A stretch of DNA of 31,296 nt. Origin: Oscillospiraceae bacterium. Its GTDB lineage: Bacteria; Bacillota_A; Clostridia; Oscillospirales; Oscillospiraceae. A model generated the notes under the pieces. That model saw only the letters and a list, made by a program, of their open reading frames with translations, had not been told where the DNA came from and made no database searches. Location of the stretch: assembly GCA_021771675.1 (NCBI GenBank), contig JAETOP010000035.1, positions 1-31,296 of the forward strand, written 5' to 3'. This document shows positions 1 through 6,703 of this stretch, one piece after another. The position numbers and the translations under genes are program-made. Every line of letters starts with the position of its first letter. Positions within the stretch are counted from its first letter, which is position 1.

Positions 1-92
1 GTCCCAACCTCCCGGGAAAGAGGCAGACAAGGGGAATAAGCCCCCATCATGCACATTGATAATGTGATGTTCTTGATTTTGTCGAATATCGC

Positions 93-878
93 TTACACAA
101 AATTTTCTGAGGGGCCAACGTCTCTGAGTTCTGCTGGGTTATCCATATTCTTTGGCATATTCCTTCGCTGCGATCTGTTAAGTGGGAGCTTTTTGATGTC
201 ATCGAAAATTTCATCTAACTTTATGCTCTGCCCCTTCGGAACCTTTCGAATAATTTTGCATAACAGATAAGCCTGTCCAACAAAGTTCTCTTGTCCGCAT
301 CTGAAGTAGCTTTCATCGAGATATGCAACCAAAGGATGCAGTCCGTCTTCAAATTCAAATACGCAAGCGATTTCTTTTCCAGACTTCATTTGTCCTAATG
401 CCGAAAATCCCTGGATGGCTTCGTTGGTTTTTTTGTCCAAAATCTGTTGATCGGTAAAAGATTCCAAAACCGTAGCCAGTTCTGCAATTTTCTTTACACT
501 GTCAGTTAATTCTTTCATTTTTGAGAAACGGGCAGTAACCAAAACTTCAAGGAAATCATCCCGATACAAGCCGATGTAGTCCGCATCGGTAAGAAACTCA
601 AAGTACTTCAATCCTTCGTCATCCGATCGAAGATATTTATAGACTTTTTCAAACTTTGCGGCGTCACTAATATGCACAGATCTTTTGATTTCTTCGGATC
701 GCTTTCCAGTGTGCGAACCGTTCCCCGATATGACACTAATCGTTCCCTTTCTACCCAAAGTGTTTTCACTGCTGGTCGCAATCTCCTGTGATTCTTCATC
801 GTATATGTAGCCGTCAATTGCTGCAACATAATCCTCGAGTACCTTTGTATTCAAATAAAGGAAATTTCTAAGTTTCAT
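93..878 (-). CDS. DUF6414-like protein of unknown function
   Basis: This 261-aa soluble protein has no recognised catalytic motif. The N-terminus (LRNFLYLNTKVLEDYVAAIDG) and overall size resemble DUF6414 proteins, which is a recollection of family appearance and not a search result. A Gly/Ser-rich stretch near residues 42-58 looks like a flexible loop, and the last ~25 residues are polar and probably disordered. The start is supported by GAGG 9 bases upstream, which overlaps the stop of the preceding Ntn-hydrolase gene (11-base gap), so the two are almost certainly co-translated. It is the last visible gene of the restriction-modification operon. A role as partner, substrate or regulator of the Ntn-hydrolase is inference only. 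Confidence 0.6.
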   Translation of the reverse strand: MKLRNFLYLNTKVLEDYVAAIDGYIYDEESQEIATSSENTLGRKGTISVISGNGSHTGKRSEEIKRSVHISDAAKFEKVYKYLRSDDEGLKYFEFLTDADYIGLYRDDFLEVLVTARFSKMKELTDSVKKIAELATVLESFTDQQILDKKTNEAIQGFSALGQMKSGKEIACVFEFEDGLHPLVAYLDESYFRCGQENFVGQAYLLCKIIRKVPKGQSIKLDEIFDDIKKLPLNRSQRRNMPKNMDNPAELRDVGPSENFV

Positions 879-889
879 TGTTATTTACC

Positions 890-1600
890 TCACCTTAAAA
901 GTTCCTTCTGAAGCCACTTTGTCTCATCAGGTGTAATTACGAGAATGTCAACTGAACCACCTACAGTTTCAACTACATTTTTGAAACGCATTGTTTGTAT
1001 CGTAGTTTCTACAGCGTAGCGAGCAAAATCAATTGCATCCTGTAAGGTAAAATACCCCCAAAGGATATCTTCAAAAGGAAGATCAAGATAATTGTTATCG
1101 GTAGTCTTGATTGCAACATTCTGTATTAACCGTGTAAGGGTATAGGTTTCACCATCCCAAAAGGCTCCTTGGCTATCAGTGTTAATTTGATCAATACTTT
1201 TTTCCTTAACACGTACCTTATACAGCAACTGCTGTTTCCCAGACTCTGTTTTATCATATCCTGCTACGATGAAGTGAGTATCTGGTACTAGTGGAAGTTC
1301 ATTAAAATAGTCAATAATTACTTGCGGAATAGAGGATACAGGACAATCATCACCAATTCGTGATCGTATCATATCTTGTATAAAACCTGTTATCGGCTTT
1401 CCTAGCAAAGATGCATCGCCACAAGTTGATATACCAGCTCCATTAGGACAGGGAAATGTTTTGTCAGTAGAGTTTGTAGTGTGTATGCCTATGCGTTGAA
1501 TGATTGTATCGCCACAAGTTTGTGTATTTGTATAGGTTGTACGGCGGTCACTTGCAAGGACAATACCTTCATTCACATGAACAGCAATTAAGAATGACAT
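890..1600 (-). CDS. Proteasome-like Ntn-hydrolase (putative self-processed peptidase/amidohydrolase)
   Basis: A 236-aa protein that fits the N-terminal-nucleophile hydrolase fold of proteasome beta and HslV. If the initiator Met is removed, Ser1 becomes the N-terminal residue. Asp17 then falls exactly where HslV and proteasome subunits have Asp/Glu17 (VLASDRRTT), and Lys46 in DKTF aligns with Lys33 (KKLF in Thermoplasma beta) after a 13-residue insertion. A glycine-containing segment (GISTCGDASLLGKPI) matches the conserved GxxGDA region. No HslU-like ATPase is nearby. The start has GAGGTG 8 bases upstream. It lies 36 bases after vsr and 11 before the DUF6414-like gene, inside a restriction-modification operon. 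The fold is fairly secure; the substrate and any role in defence are unknown. Confidence 0.75.
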   Translation of the reverse strand: MSFLIAVHVNEGIVLASDRRTTYTNTQTCGDTIIQRIGIHTTNSTDKTFPCPNGAGISTCGDASLLGKPITGFIQDMIRSRIGDDCPVSSIPQVIIDYFNELPLVPDTHFIVAGYDKTESGKQQLLYKVRVKEKSIDQINTDSQGAFWDGETYTLTRLIQNVAIKTTDNNYLDLPFEDILWGYFTLQDAIDFARYAVETTIQTMRFKNVVETVGGSVDILVITPDETKWLQKELLR

Positions 1601-1636
1601 CTTTGCACCTCTTCTCTCTGTCTTAACAAAGTGATT

Positions 1637-2047
1637 TTACAACACCGCTATTAATGCATTCATTGTGCCGTCAAAATTACCTCTTATTTCACATTCCCAC
1701 AGCACAATGACTTTCCAGCCGTCAGCCTCAAGTGCCTGAATATGCTCTTGATCTCGTTGCTTTGTTTGCTCTATCTTGGGTCCCCAATATGCTTTATTGG
1801 ATTGGCTGGCATGAGCATAATGACTGCCGCAATCATGCCCATGCCAATAGCATCCATGAATGAAGATAGCAATTTTCTTTCTGGTGAATACAATATCCGG
1901 TTTTCCGGGCAGCGCCTTGTAATTCACACGGTAGCGGTATCCCATAGAAAACAGCTTGCGGCGCACCAAAAGTTCAATACTGGTATCTTTGCTTTTGATG
2001 TGCGACATGATCTCACTACGGCGGACAGAGGAAACAGAATCAGCCAT
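1637..2047 (-). CDS. vsr: Very-short-patch mismatch repair endonuclease Vsr
   Basis: Vsr nicks DNA 5' of T:G mismatches that arise when 5-methylcytosine deaminates. It commonly accompanies C5-methyltransferases. The 136-aa protein carries Asp51 (LPGKPDIVF) and His64 and His69 (FIHGCYWHGH), the same residue numbers as the catalytic residues of E. coli Vsr, and the family length is normal. The N-terminal RRSEIMSHIKSKDT is the typical family opening. The start codon overlaps the endonuclease stop (TAATG), which indicates translational coupling. Here it would protect the methylated sites made by the neighbouring methyltransferase from C-to-T mutation. Confidence 0.95.
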   Translation of the reverse strand: MADSVSSVRRSEIMSHIKSKDTSIELLVRRKLFSMGYRYRVNYKALPGKPDIVFTRKKIAIFIHGCYWHGHDCGSHYAHASQSNKAYWGPKIEQTKQRDQEHIQALEADGWKVIVLWECEIRGNFDGTMNALIAVL

Positions 2048-2922
2048 TACACAGACAAATCCAGTGGGAGATCGGAAATATCCTTCAGCCGCTTGCCCTG
2101 CACCAAGGTTTCCAGCGTTTCCACCGCATCCTCAGAACCAGCCTCTTTAACTGCTCGAATCAGTTCATAGAGTGCAAAGTGATATACGCAGTCAATATCG
2201 CCAGTGCCGAGCGCAAGAGATGCCAAGCGATTCGGCATAGGCTCAGCCGTCACAACAACGATGTGCGGCAAATGTCCCTTTCGGTTGCGGATCAGGTTCA
2301 ATGCCTCTGTGCGGCTGTTCTGTGCGCGGTCGCTGCGCATCGTGTACTTTGCAGAAACACTCGCATGAAGAATGGGCTTGCCGCCGTTAGACTTCCGAAT
2401 ATCAGCCATCTTGCAGATTTCGTCATCAACAATGGGCTGGGCGGCATTGATCTCGCTGTCCTCATAGAGATCGCGGTAAACAACAACGTCAGGTGCAACG
2501 AGGTAATCATTCCCGAGTGCAGCAGCCAACTGTGCGTTCTGTGTCGTAAGCGCATTTAAGTAAGCAAGATGCTCGTACTGCGCAAAATCGCTTGTTTTCA
2601 GTTTGTTGTTATTGCCGAGCTGAAGAATTGTCCAGTTTCCGGGACGGAGGTTCTGCAAATAGGGAAAGGTTTCACGCAGGAACTCCATTGTCAGCGTTTC
2701 AAATTGCTTTCCGAGAGTCTGCCCGGAAATTTTGTCAACCGTGGAGACAGCATGATGCTGTTCCTCCACAAGAATGTCAACGATCCTCCGCGCAATCGCC
2801 TTTGAGCCGCGGCTGCTGGTGTCTGCATTGGATGCGACACCTGCCGTGGTCAACGTCAGTGTGTTGGTTTCAAACAACTGCTTGTGAAAGTGGAATCTCG
2901 CGTTTGCTATCAATGCATCCAT
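2047..2922 (-). CDS. NgoMIV-family type II restriction endonuclease (predicted G^CCGGC)
   Basis: This 291-aa protein belongs to the NgoMIV family. The catalytic residues of NgoMIV (Asp140, Ser185, Lys187, Glu201) are present with a constant +5 offset as Asp145, Ser190, Lys192 and Glu206. The CCGG-contacting Arg191, Asp193 and Arg194 correspond to Arg196, Asp198 and Arg199 (MRSDRAQN). NgoMIV is a tetramer that cuts G^CCGGC, and the kept contact residues make the same target likely. GGAG lies 5 bases before the start. The gene overlaps the methyltransferase gene by 53 bases, so its translation probably depends on that of the methyltransferase, which would delay endonuclease production when the element enters a new host. 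Confidence 0.92.
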   Translation of the reverse strand: MDALIANARFHFHKQLFETNTLTLTTAGVASNADTSSRGSKAIARRIVDILVEEQHHAVSTVDKISGQTLGKQFETLTMEFLRETFPYLQNLRPGNWTILQLGNNNKLKTSDFAQYEHLAYLNALTTQNAQLAAALGNDYLVAPDVVVYRDLYEDSEINAAQPIVDDEICKMADIRKSNGGKPILHASVSAKYTMRSDRAQNSRTEALNLIRNRKGHLPHIVVVTAEPMPNRLASLALGTGDIDCVYHFALYELIRAVKEAGSEDAVETLETLVQGKRLKDISDLPLDLSV

Positions 2923-3856
2923 GCTCCAAACACTCCTTTATTTTTTCTCCAACTGCCCGGGCAACCGGGGGCGGGAATGCATTTCCAATCATCCTACAGG
3001 CTACGGTTTTCCGGTTTCCGAATGTCCATGTATCGGGGAAACCTTGAATCCGTGCCATCATTCGGCTTGTCAAGCGGGGCATACCCTCAAATCCGGGGGC
3101 GGGTGCTTCGTTTGCAATTCCTCGACCATCTACGCCCAACTCTGCCCATGCATTACGGGCGCGTGTGGGACCAAGGTCAGGACCACCGTGCTTCTTGGAG
3201 CCGCCTACAAGGGTCGGAGCGATCCGGTTTGCATTAGATGCCCACTGCTTCGCACCTTCCCATCCGTTCTGCGCCATCAAATCACGGAGCGTATCACCAA
3301 CAGTGGGGGCGATGTCTGGTTGTTCATCAGGATAGGCAAATGCTCCAATCTGATCCTTCCGAATGCCGATGATAACCACTCTGGGACGTAGCTGCGGAAC
3401 ACCATAATCAGAGGCGTTCAAGAGCTTGATATGGGTTACATAGCCGAGCTTTTGAATCGATGTAAAAATGTGGTCGCGGTATTCATCAAAGCCCGGATCA
3501 AGAAAGCCACGGACATTTTCAAGCATGACAGCACGCGGTTGAATTTCTTTGATAAGCCGAATGGCCTCCGGGAAAAGGTCTCTTTCGTCGTCCTGACCGA
3601 GTTGCTTTCCTGCAACGGAGAAAGGCGGGCAAGGAACGCCGCCAGCCAGCAGATCGACGCCGTGGTATGGGCGTCCGTCAAAATCGTGAACATCTGCACA
3701 AATGACGTTCCACTCCGGGCGATTCTGCTTTAATACCTTGCAATAATCTTCTTCATACTCGACAAGCGCAACATGGACAAAACCCGCCATTGCAAGCCCC
3801 AAAGCCTGTCCACCAGCGCCAGCGCATATTTCAACACAAGTCAACGGTTGCTGCAT
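2870..3856 (-). CDS. DNA (cytosine-5-)-methyltransferase, partner of NgoMIV-like enzyme
   Basis: A 328-aa C5-cytosine methyltransferase. Motif I is CVEICAGAGGQALGLAMAGF near residues 7-26, the catalytic Pro-Cys is GVPCPPFS with Cys76, ENVRGF is motif VI (113-118), and the RPRVVIIG segment is motif VIII. The C-terminal RMIGNAFPPPVARAVG is motif X, and the variable target-recognition region lies between VIII and X. The start at 3856 is chosen because AGGAG stands 10 bases upstream. An ATG at 3890-3892 overlaps the stop of the XRE gene (ATGA) but has a poor ribosome site. It presumably methylates the same GCCGGC site as the overlapping endonuclease. The Vsr gene downstream fits a 5-methylcytosine product. 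Confidence 0.95.
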   Translation of the reverse strand: MQQPLTCVEICAGAGGQALGLAMAGFVHVALVEYEEDYCKVLKQNRPEWNVICADVHDFDGRPYHGVDLLAGGVPCPPFSVAGKQLGQDDERDLFPEAIRLIKEIQPRAVMLENVRGFLDPGFDEYRDHIFTSIQKLGYVTHIKLLNASDYGVPQLRPRVVIIGIRKDQIGAFAYPDEQPDIAPTVGDTLRDLMAQNGWEGAKQWASNANRIAPTLVGGSKKHGGPDLGPTRARNAWAELGVDGRGIANEAPAPGFEGMPRLTSRMMARIQGFPDTWTFGNRKTVACRMIGNAFPPPVARAVGEKIKECLEHGCIDSKREIPLSQAVV

Positions 3857-3888
3857 TTTCTTTTCACTCCTGCGTAGTTCGATTGAAA

Positions 3889-4110
3889 TCATGACTGTTC
3901 TGTATCTCCTTCATCAATGAACTCCATGATGTCTCCTACATCACATTTGAGCGTCAAGCAAATCTTATGCAGGCTTTCCATAGAGACAAATTCGTTTTTT
4001 CCCATCTTGGCAAGCACATTGAAGCTGATACCGGATGCGTCTTTCAAATCTGTCCGGTTCATTTTCTTATCGATCAACAGCTTCCAGAGCTTATCGTAGG
4101 AAATAGGCAT
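3889..4110 (-). CDS. Small XRE/Cro-family regulator (controller-like protein of the R-M operon)
   Basis: A 73-aa helix-turn-helix protein of the Cro/CI type. LWKLLIDKKMNRTDLKDASGISFNVLAKM makes the helix-turn-helix region, and the second half (MESLHKICLTLKCDVGDIMEF) is typical of the short XRE proteins found in Firmicutes. The start at 4110 follows GGAG by 7 bases; a longer reading frame reaches 4155 but would begin inside the -10 box at 4144-4149. As first gene of the restriction-modification operon it may act like a C-protein that times methyltransferase and endonuclease expression, but no operator repeat was identified. That role is inferred from position. Confidence 0.85.
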   Translation of the reverse strand: MPISYDKLWKLLIDKKMNRTDLKDASGISFNVLAKMGKNEFVSMESLHKICLTLKCDVGDIMEFIDEGDTEQS

Positions 4111-4143
4111 TGCAATTCTCCGTTCCAAATTTAAACTGATTGT

Positions 4144-4172
4144 ATTATAGCACAAAACGACGATATTCGCAA
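4144..4172 (-). promoter_or_regulatory. Sigma-A-like promoter of the R-M operon
   Basis: On the minus strand TTGCGA (4167-4172) is followed by a 17-base spacer and TATAAT (4144-4149). A TGC just before the -10 box adds an extended -10. It lies 34 bases upstream of the XRE start codon and separates the cargo operon from the mobilization operon that ends at 4251. Confidence 0.8.
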
Positions 4173-4209
4173 GATAATCTCCCCAGAACGTGAGATGTTC
4201 TCTGCAAAG

Positions 4210-4251
4210 AAAAAGCCGTCCACAGGAGCTTGATTGCTCCTGCGGGCGGCT
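4210..4251 (-). terminator. Intrinsic terminator of the integrase-mobilization operon
   Basis: Reading the minus strand, a stem of about 16 bp (GCAGGAGC pairs with GCTCCTGT near the loop, AGCCG with CGGCT at the base) is followed by a run of five T then CTTT. It lies just after the 96-aa gene. Confidence 0.85.
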
Positions 4252-4266
4252 GTGGCTGATATGGGC

Positions 4267-4557
4267 TTATACTCGCCCTTTCAATCCATTCTTCTTGGCA
4301 AGCTCACTTGCCGCCTGTCGGCGCTCGTCGGAATACGGCGCAGTCAAGCAAACGGCAAAGCGGCTGCGGTCGATCTCGAAGGTCAGCCCGCCCTGTTCGT
4401 CATCGTCGGTCTGCCTGCATAGGTCGGGATACGTTGCCGCGTATTTTGCCAGCCGCTTTTTGAGCGCGGTATTATGCGTTTGAATTTCAACGTTTTTGCT
4501 GGTTTCGTCAAAATAAATGCAGGTCGTTTTCTGCCGTTTGGTCAGTCCAGTTTTCAT
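4267..4557 (-). CDS. Conserved hypothetical protein of mobilizable elements, 96 aa
   Basis: A basic 96-aa protein starting MKTGLTKRQKTTCIYFDETSKNVEIQTHN. Proteins of this look are frequent next to relaxase genes in gut Firmicutes elements, but I know of no assigned function. There are no transmembrane segments. The N-terminal half contains a likely beta-hairpin (TTCIYFDETSKNVEIQTH), and the C-terminal third is charged and helical (DERRQAASELAKKNGL). GGAGG precedes the start by 4 bases. It is the last gene before the terminator at 4210-4251 and is probably co-transcribed with the relaxase gene 172 bases upstream. Confidence 0.75.
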   Translation of the reverse strand: MKTGLTKRQKTTCIYFDETSKNVEIQTHNTALKKRLAKYAATYPDLCRQTDDDEQGGLTFEIDRSRFAVCLTAPYSDERRQAASELAKKNGLKGRV

Positions 4558-4581
4558 ATTGCCTCCATTTCTGCCTATTCT

Positions 4582-4692
4582 GCAAAAACAGGCGCGTTTT
4601 CAAGATTTTTTCTCAGCTCTACACCCGCAAAAACAGGCTGATTTTTGAATAGGGAGCGCCCAAATGATACGCGGCTCGATCTGGACGCTCCC
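4582..4692. repeat. Direct 12-mers and an inverted repeat downstream of the relaxase gene
   Basis: GCAAAAACAGGC occurs twice in the same orientation (4582-4593 and 4627-4638). Right after them GGGAGCG (4652-4658) and CGCTCCC (4686-4692) form an inverted repeat. No T-run follows on the minus strand, so this is a weak candidate for a terminator or processing site. Function unknown. Confidence 0.5.
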
Positions 4693-4729
4693 AGTCGATA
4701 AAATCCGTTTTTCTCAGCACAACACGGCA

Positions 4730-5992
4730 TCAGCGTGCATCGTCGCGCGTTGCCGCCTTTTCTCTGCGCGGACGGAAAAAAAGCCAGAGATGATTGCGCT
4801 GGATCACGTTCTCATAGCGCTGCACTTTTCCGCGAAGCTCTGCGTTTTCACGTTCCAGATCCGATGTACGGAGCTTGCTGCGAACGGATTTGTACTCGGA
4901 AAGCTCCTGCTTCAAACCGGTGATCTCTGCCTTGAGTTTTGCAATCAGCCTGTTTGCTGCATCCAAAGCCTTTTGTAGTTTGGATTCCTTTTTCTCGGCT
5001 GCAACGTACTTCTTCGCCGCTGTTGCCAGCGACTCATATTCAGTGCGTTCCAATATTACCTTGGAGGACAGCGGAACAGGCTTCGCCTCAATCTTTTCGA
5101 TAGCCGCCACATCGACCTGCTGATTCCGAATTTTCTCAATCTGTCTGCCGAGCGTCGCCGCCTGCTGTTCCTGCTGGCGGTTCTGCTCTGTGAGTTCTGC
5201 CAACCGTGCCTGCTCCTGCTGCACCTTGAACTGCGTCACCGTCAGGTGTTCCTCGGAGCTGCCGCGTTCGCCGCGCTCCACATCGTCGTACCCGGCGTCG
5301 CGCATATACTGGAAGAAATTGTCCTGCAAAACGCTGTAGGACTTCTTGAGAACGGGCTTGCCTTTTGCACTCAAAATTGGCTCGCCGTTCTCGTCCAGCG
5401 CGGGCTTAGAATCCCACTTCTTACTCATGCTGACCTGCTGTATCGTTTCCTTGACCGTCCCCACCAGCGATTTATCCTTGCAGCGTTTCGTCCATAGAAT
5501 CTGTTTTTCCACGATGGGGATATAGACCACATGAAGGTGATAGTGGTACACGTCCTGCCCCAGCGCATCGGACATGGCGCGGTTGCGCTCGTCGGCGTGC
5601 ATGACCGCCGATAAGATGTATTGCTCGCCGCCCACAATTTTGATTGCAGCTTTGTAGGCATCGGAGTAAAATTGTTTTGCAAACTCATAGCCGCCGTGGT
5701 TATAGAAGTACGCGGAGTTGATGTCGAAGATCAGCTCTCCGAATGTCTCAGCATCCGCTTTCAGACCGCGTGTGGAGATCACACCATCGGAGCGCATCTG
5801 CTCGAACATCTCCTTATACCCGGCGGTTGGTGTTTTGAAATGGACGTTGTATGGCGTCCGTTCAGGAACGATGTCCTGATTGACATACGACGATTTTTCG
5901 CGCTCATTATGCGCCTGTGCGTTGTCGATGTCTGTATCTTTCATTCTTGCGTTTCTTGCGCTGGTACGGTGAATACCGTCGCCTCTTGCCAT
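4730..5992 (-). CDS. MobV-family relaxase (plasmid recombination/mobilization protein)
   Basis: This 420-aa protein should nick the element's oriT and pilot the strand during conjugation. Residues 28-49 match the first MobV motif of pMV158 MobM (KHNER...SNKDI), placing His28 where MobM uses His22 as nucleophile. The metal-binding region is present as His132-Ala-Asp134-Glu135 and His152-x-His154, but an extra ~12 residues sit between HxDE and HxH where MobM has a compact HMDETTPHMH. From about residue 225 to 395 the protein is a long Glu/Lys/Gln-rich coiled coil, as in other MobV proteins. AGGAGG is 10 bases before the start. The predicted oriT lies 77-84 bases upstream. Confidence 0.93.
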   Translation of the reverse strand: MARGDGIHRTSARNARMKDTDIDNAQAHNEREKSSYVNQDIVPERTPYNVHFKTPTAGYKEMFEQMRSDGVISTRGLKADAETFGELIFDINSAYFYNHGGYEFAKQFYSDAYKAAIKIVGGEQYILSAVMHADERNRAMSDALGQDVYHYHLHVVYIPIVEKQILWTKRCKDKSLVGTVKETIQQVSMSKKWDSKPALDENGEPILSAKGKPVLKKSYSVLQDNFFQYMRDAGYDDVERGERGSSEEHLTVTQFKVQQEQARLAELTEQNRQQEQQAATLGRQIEKIRNQQVDVAAIEKIEAKPVPLSSKVILERTEYESLATAAKKYVAAEKKESKLQKALDAANRLIAKLKAEITGLKQELSEYKSVRSKLRTSDLERENAELRGKVQRYENVIQRNHLWLFFRPRREKAATRDDAR

Positions 5993-6038
5993 AGGCAGTT
6001 TACCTCCTGATTTCAGATTGTGCAGGACGGGGCAGCTT

Positions 6039-6120
6039 TCGGAGAGGCACTTCTGCGGAAGTGTAATAACCCACTATGATACTTTCATCCTGCGGCTGCA
6101 AAGTATCGTGGGCTCTCCGA
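6039..6120 (-). other. Predicted MobV-type origin of transfer (oriT)
   Basis: On the minus strand, TAGTGGGTTAT (complement of 6066-6076) closely matches the pMV158 nick region TAGTGTG|TTAT, giving a predicted nick between 6070 and 6069. Just 5' of it on that strand an inverted repeat (GTGGG plus AAAGTATC arms, 6070-6085 and 6100-6112) forms the expected relaxase-binding hairpin. Its AAAGTAT core is also found in pMV158. An outer inverted repeat, TCGGAGAG (6039-6046) and CTCTCCGA (6113-6120), encloses the site. The position directly upstream of the relaxase gene fits. Confidence 0.8.
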
Positions 6121-6146
6121 GGGGGTATGCGGCTTCTGCGGAAGCC
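6048..6146. repeat. Two matching TGCG-loop hairpins flanking oriT
   Basis: The palindromic 12-mer CTTCTGCGGAAG occurs at 6050-6061 and 6133-6144. Each makes a hairpin with a TGCG loop and a 6-bp stem (6048-6063 and 6131-6146). They bracket the oriT core. They could be relaxosome-accessory binding sites or RNA hairpins in the relaxase mRNA leader. Confidence 0.6.
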
Positions 6147-6150
6147 TCTG

Positions 6151-6194
6151 CCGGTTTTGCGGCTTGCAGTGTGGATACAAACCGCAAAAACCGG
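6151..6194. repeat. 12-bp inverted repeat upstream of oriT
   Basis: CCGGTTTTGCGG (6151-6162) pairs with CCGCAAAAACCGG (6182-6194), with one bulged A and a 19-base loop. It may be a second protein-binding site of the relaxosome. The remaining stretch, 6195-6330, shows nothing I can name. Confidence 0.55.
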
Positions 6195-6330
6195 CGTGGT
6201 CAGCAGCTTATTTGCAGGTGTCCGCTGCGCATAATCTTCTGTCCACAGCCATCTCAAACTCTGCGGATTTTTCGATGGGGACGGGGGATGCGCGGGGATA
6301 GCCGCCAATGCATTGCCTTGTCTGCCAGCC

Positions 6331-6353
6331 ACAGGAGCGTGGCACGCTCCTGT
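6331..6353 (-). terminator. Hairpin at the 3' end of the 84-aa gene
   Basis: ACAGGAGCG and CGCTCCTGT form a 9-bp perfect stem with a short loop, starting at the stop codon of the 84-aa gene. There is no T-run, so it is more likely an mRNA 3'-end stabiliser or partial terminator than a full one. Confidence 0.45.
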
Positions 6354-6607
6354 CACAGCTCCCACGGAGGAACAGTCCAACGATAGCTCTGCGGAACGCC
6401 GCGCCGGTCAAGATATTCCTGCCGTGCCTGTTCGCGTTCTTCCTCAGTCGGTGCCGTTTTGTACCGGGAATAGAGTTGCCGGTTCAGCATGGCGTCGAGC
6501 TTCTGCTCCAAGCCCCGACAGATTTCATCTTCGTATTCATCCTCGCCCCGCAGATGGTACATGGCGAGGTCGAGGAACAGGCCATAGGGGATTTGCACAG
6601 TTTTCAT
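6353..6607 (-). CDS. Small conserved protein of mobilizable elements, 84 aa
   Basis: MKTVQIPYGLFLDLAMYHL begins an 84-aa acidic, helical protein. It is commonly found between the RepA-like ATPase and the relaxase in this type of element and is often given misleading database names. I recognise no catalytic or DNA-binding motif. AGGAG lies 9 bases before the start. Its leader holds the GACGGT repeat cluster (6624-6702), which separates it from the end of the ATPase gene. A role in replication or transfer is suggested by position only. Confidence 0.75.
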   Translation of the reverse strand: MKTVQIPYGLFLDLAMYHLRGEDEYEDEICRGLEQKLDAMLNRQLYSRYKTAPTEEEREQARQEYLDRRGVPQSYRWTVPPWEL

Positions 6608-6623
6608 GTTACTTCGCTCCTTT

Positions 6624-6702
6624 CCGCGACGGTCGCAACGATTGCGACGGTTGGTTTGACGGTATCAGATTTACCGTCGCAACCGTCGCAGCCGTCGCGC
6701 GG
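6624..6702. repeat. Cluster of GACGGT/ACCGTC repeats, possible iterons or attenuator
   Basis: Within 79 bases the plus strand has three GACGGT units (near 6628, 6645, 6657) followed by two ACCGTCGC units and one GCCGTCGC unit (6673-6698). They are arranged roughly symmetrically, so the two halves can fold together. Spacing is irregular. The cluster lies between the stop of the RepA-like gene and the start of the 84-aa gene. It could be a binding array for the RepA-like protein (replication origin) or a regulatory mRNA structure. Confidence 0.6.
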
Positions 6703-6703
6703 C

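Noticed and set aside
6000..6411. Open frames on both strands across the oriT region
   Set aside because: They cross the oriT hairpins, have no ribosome sites and show no family resemblance; the stretch is best seen as non-coding.
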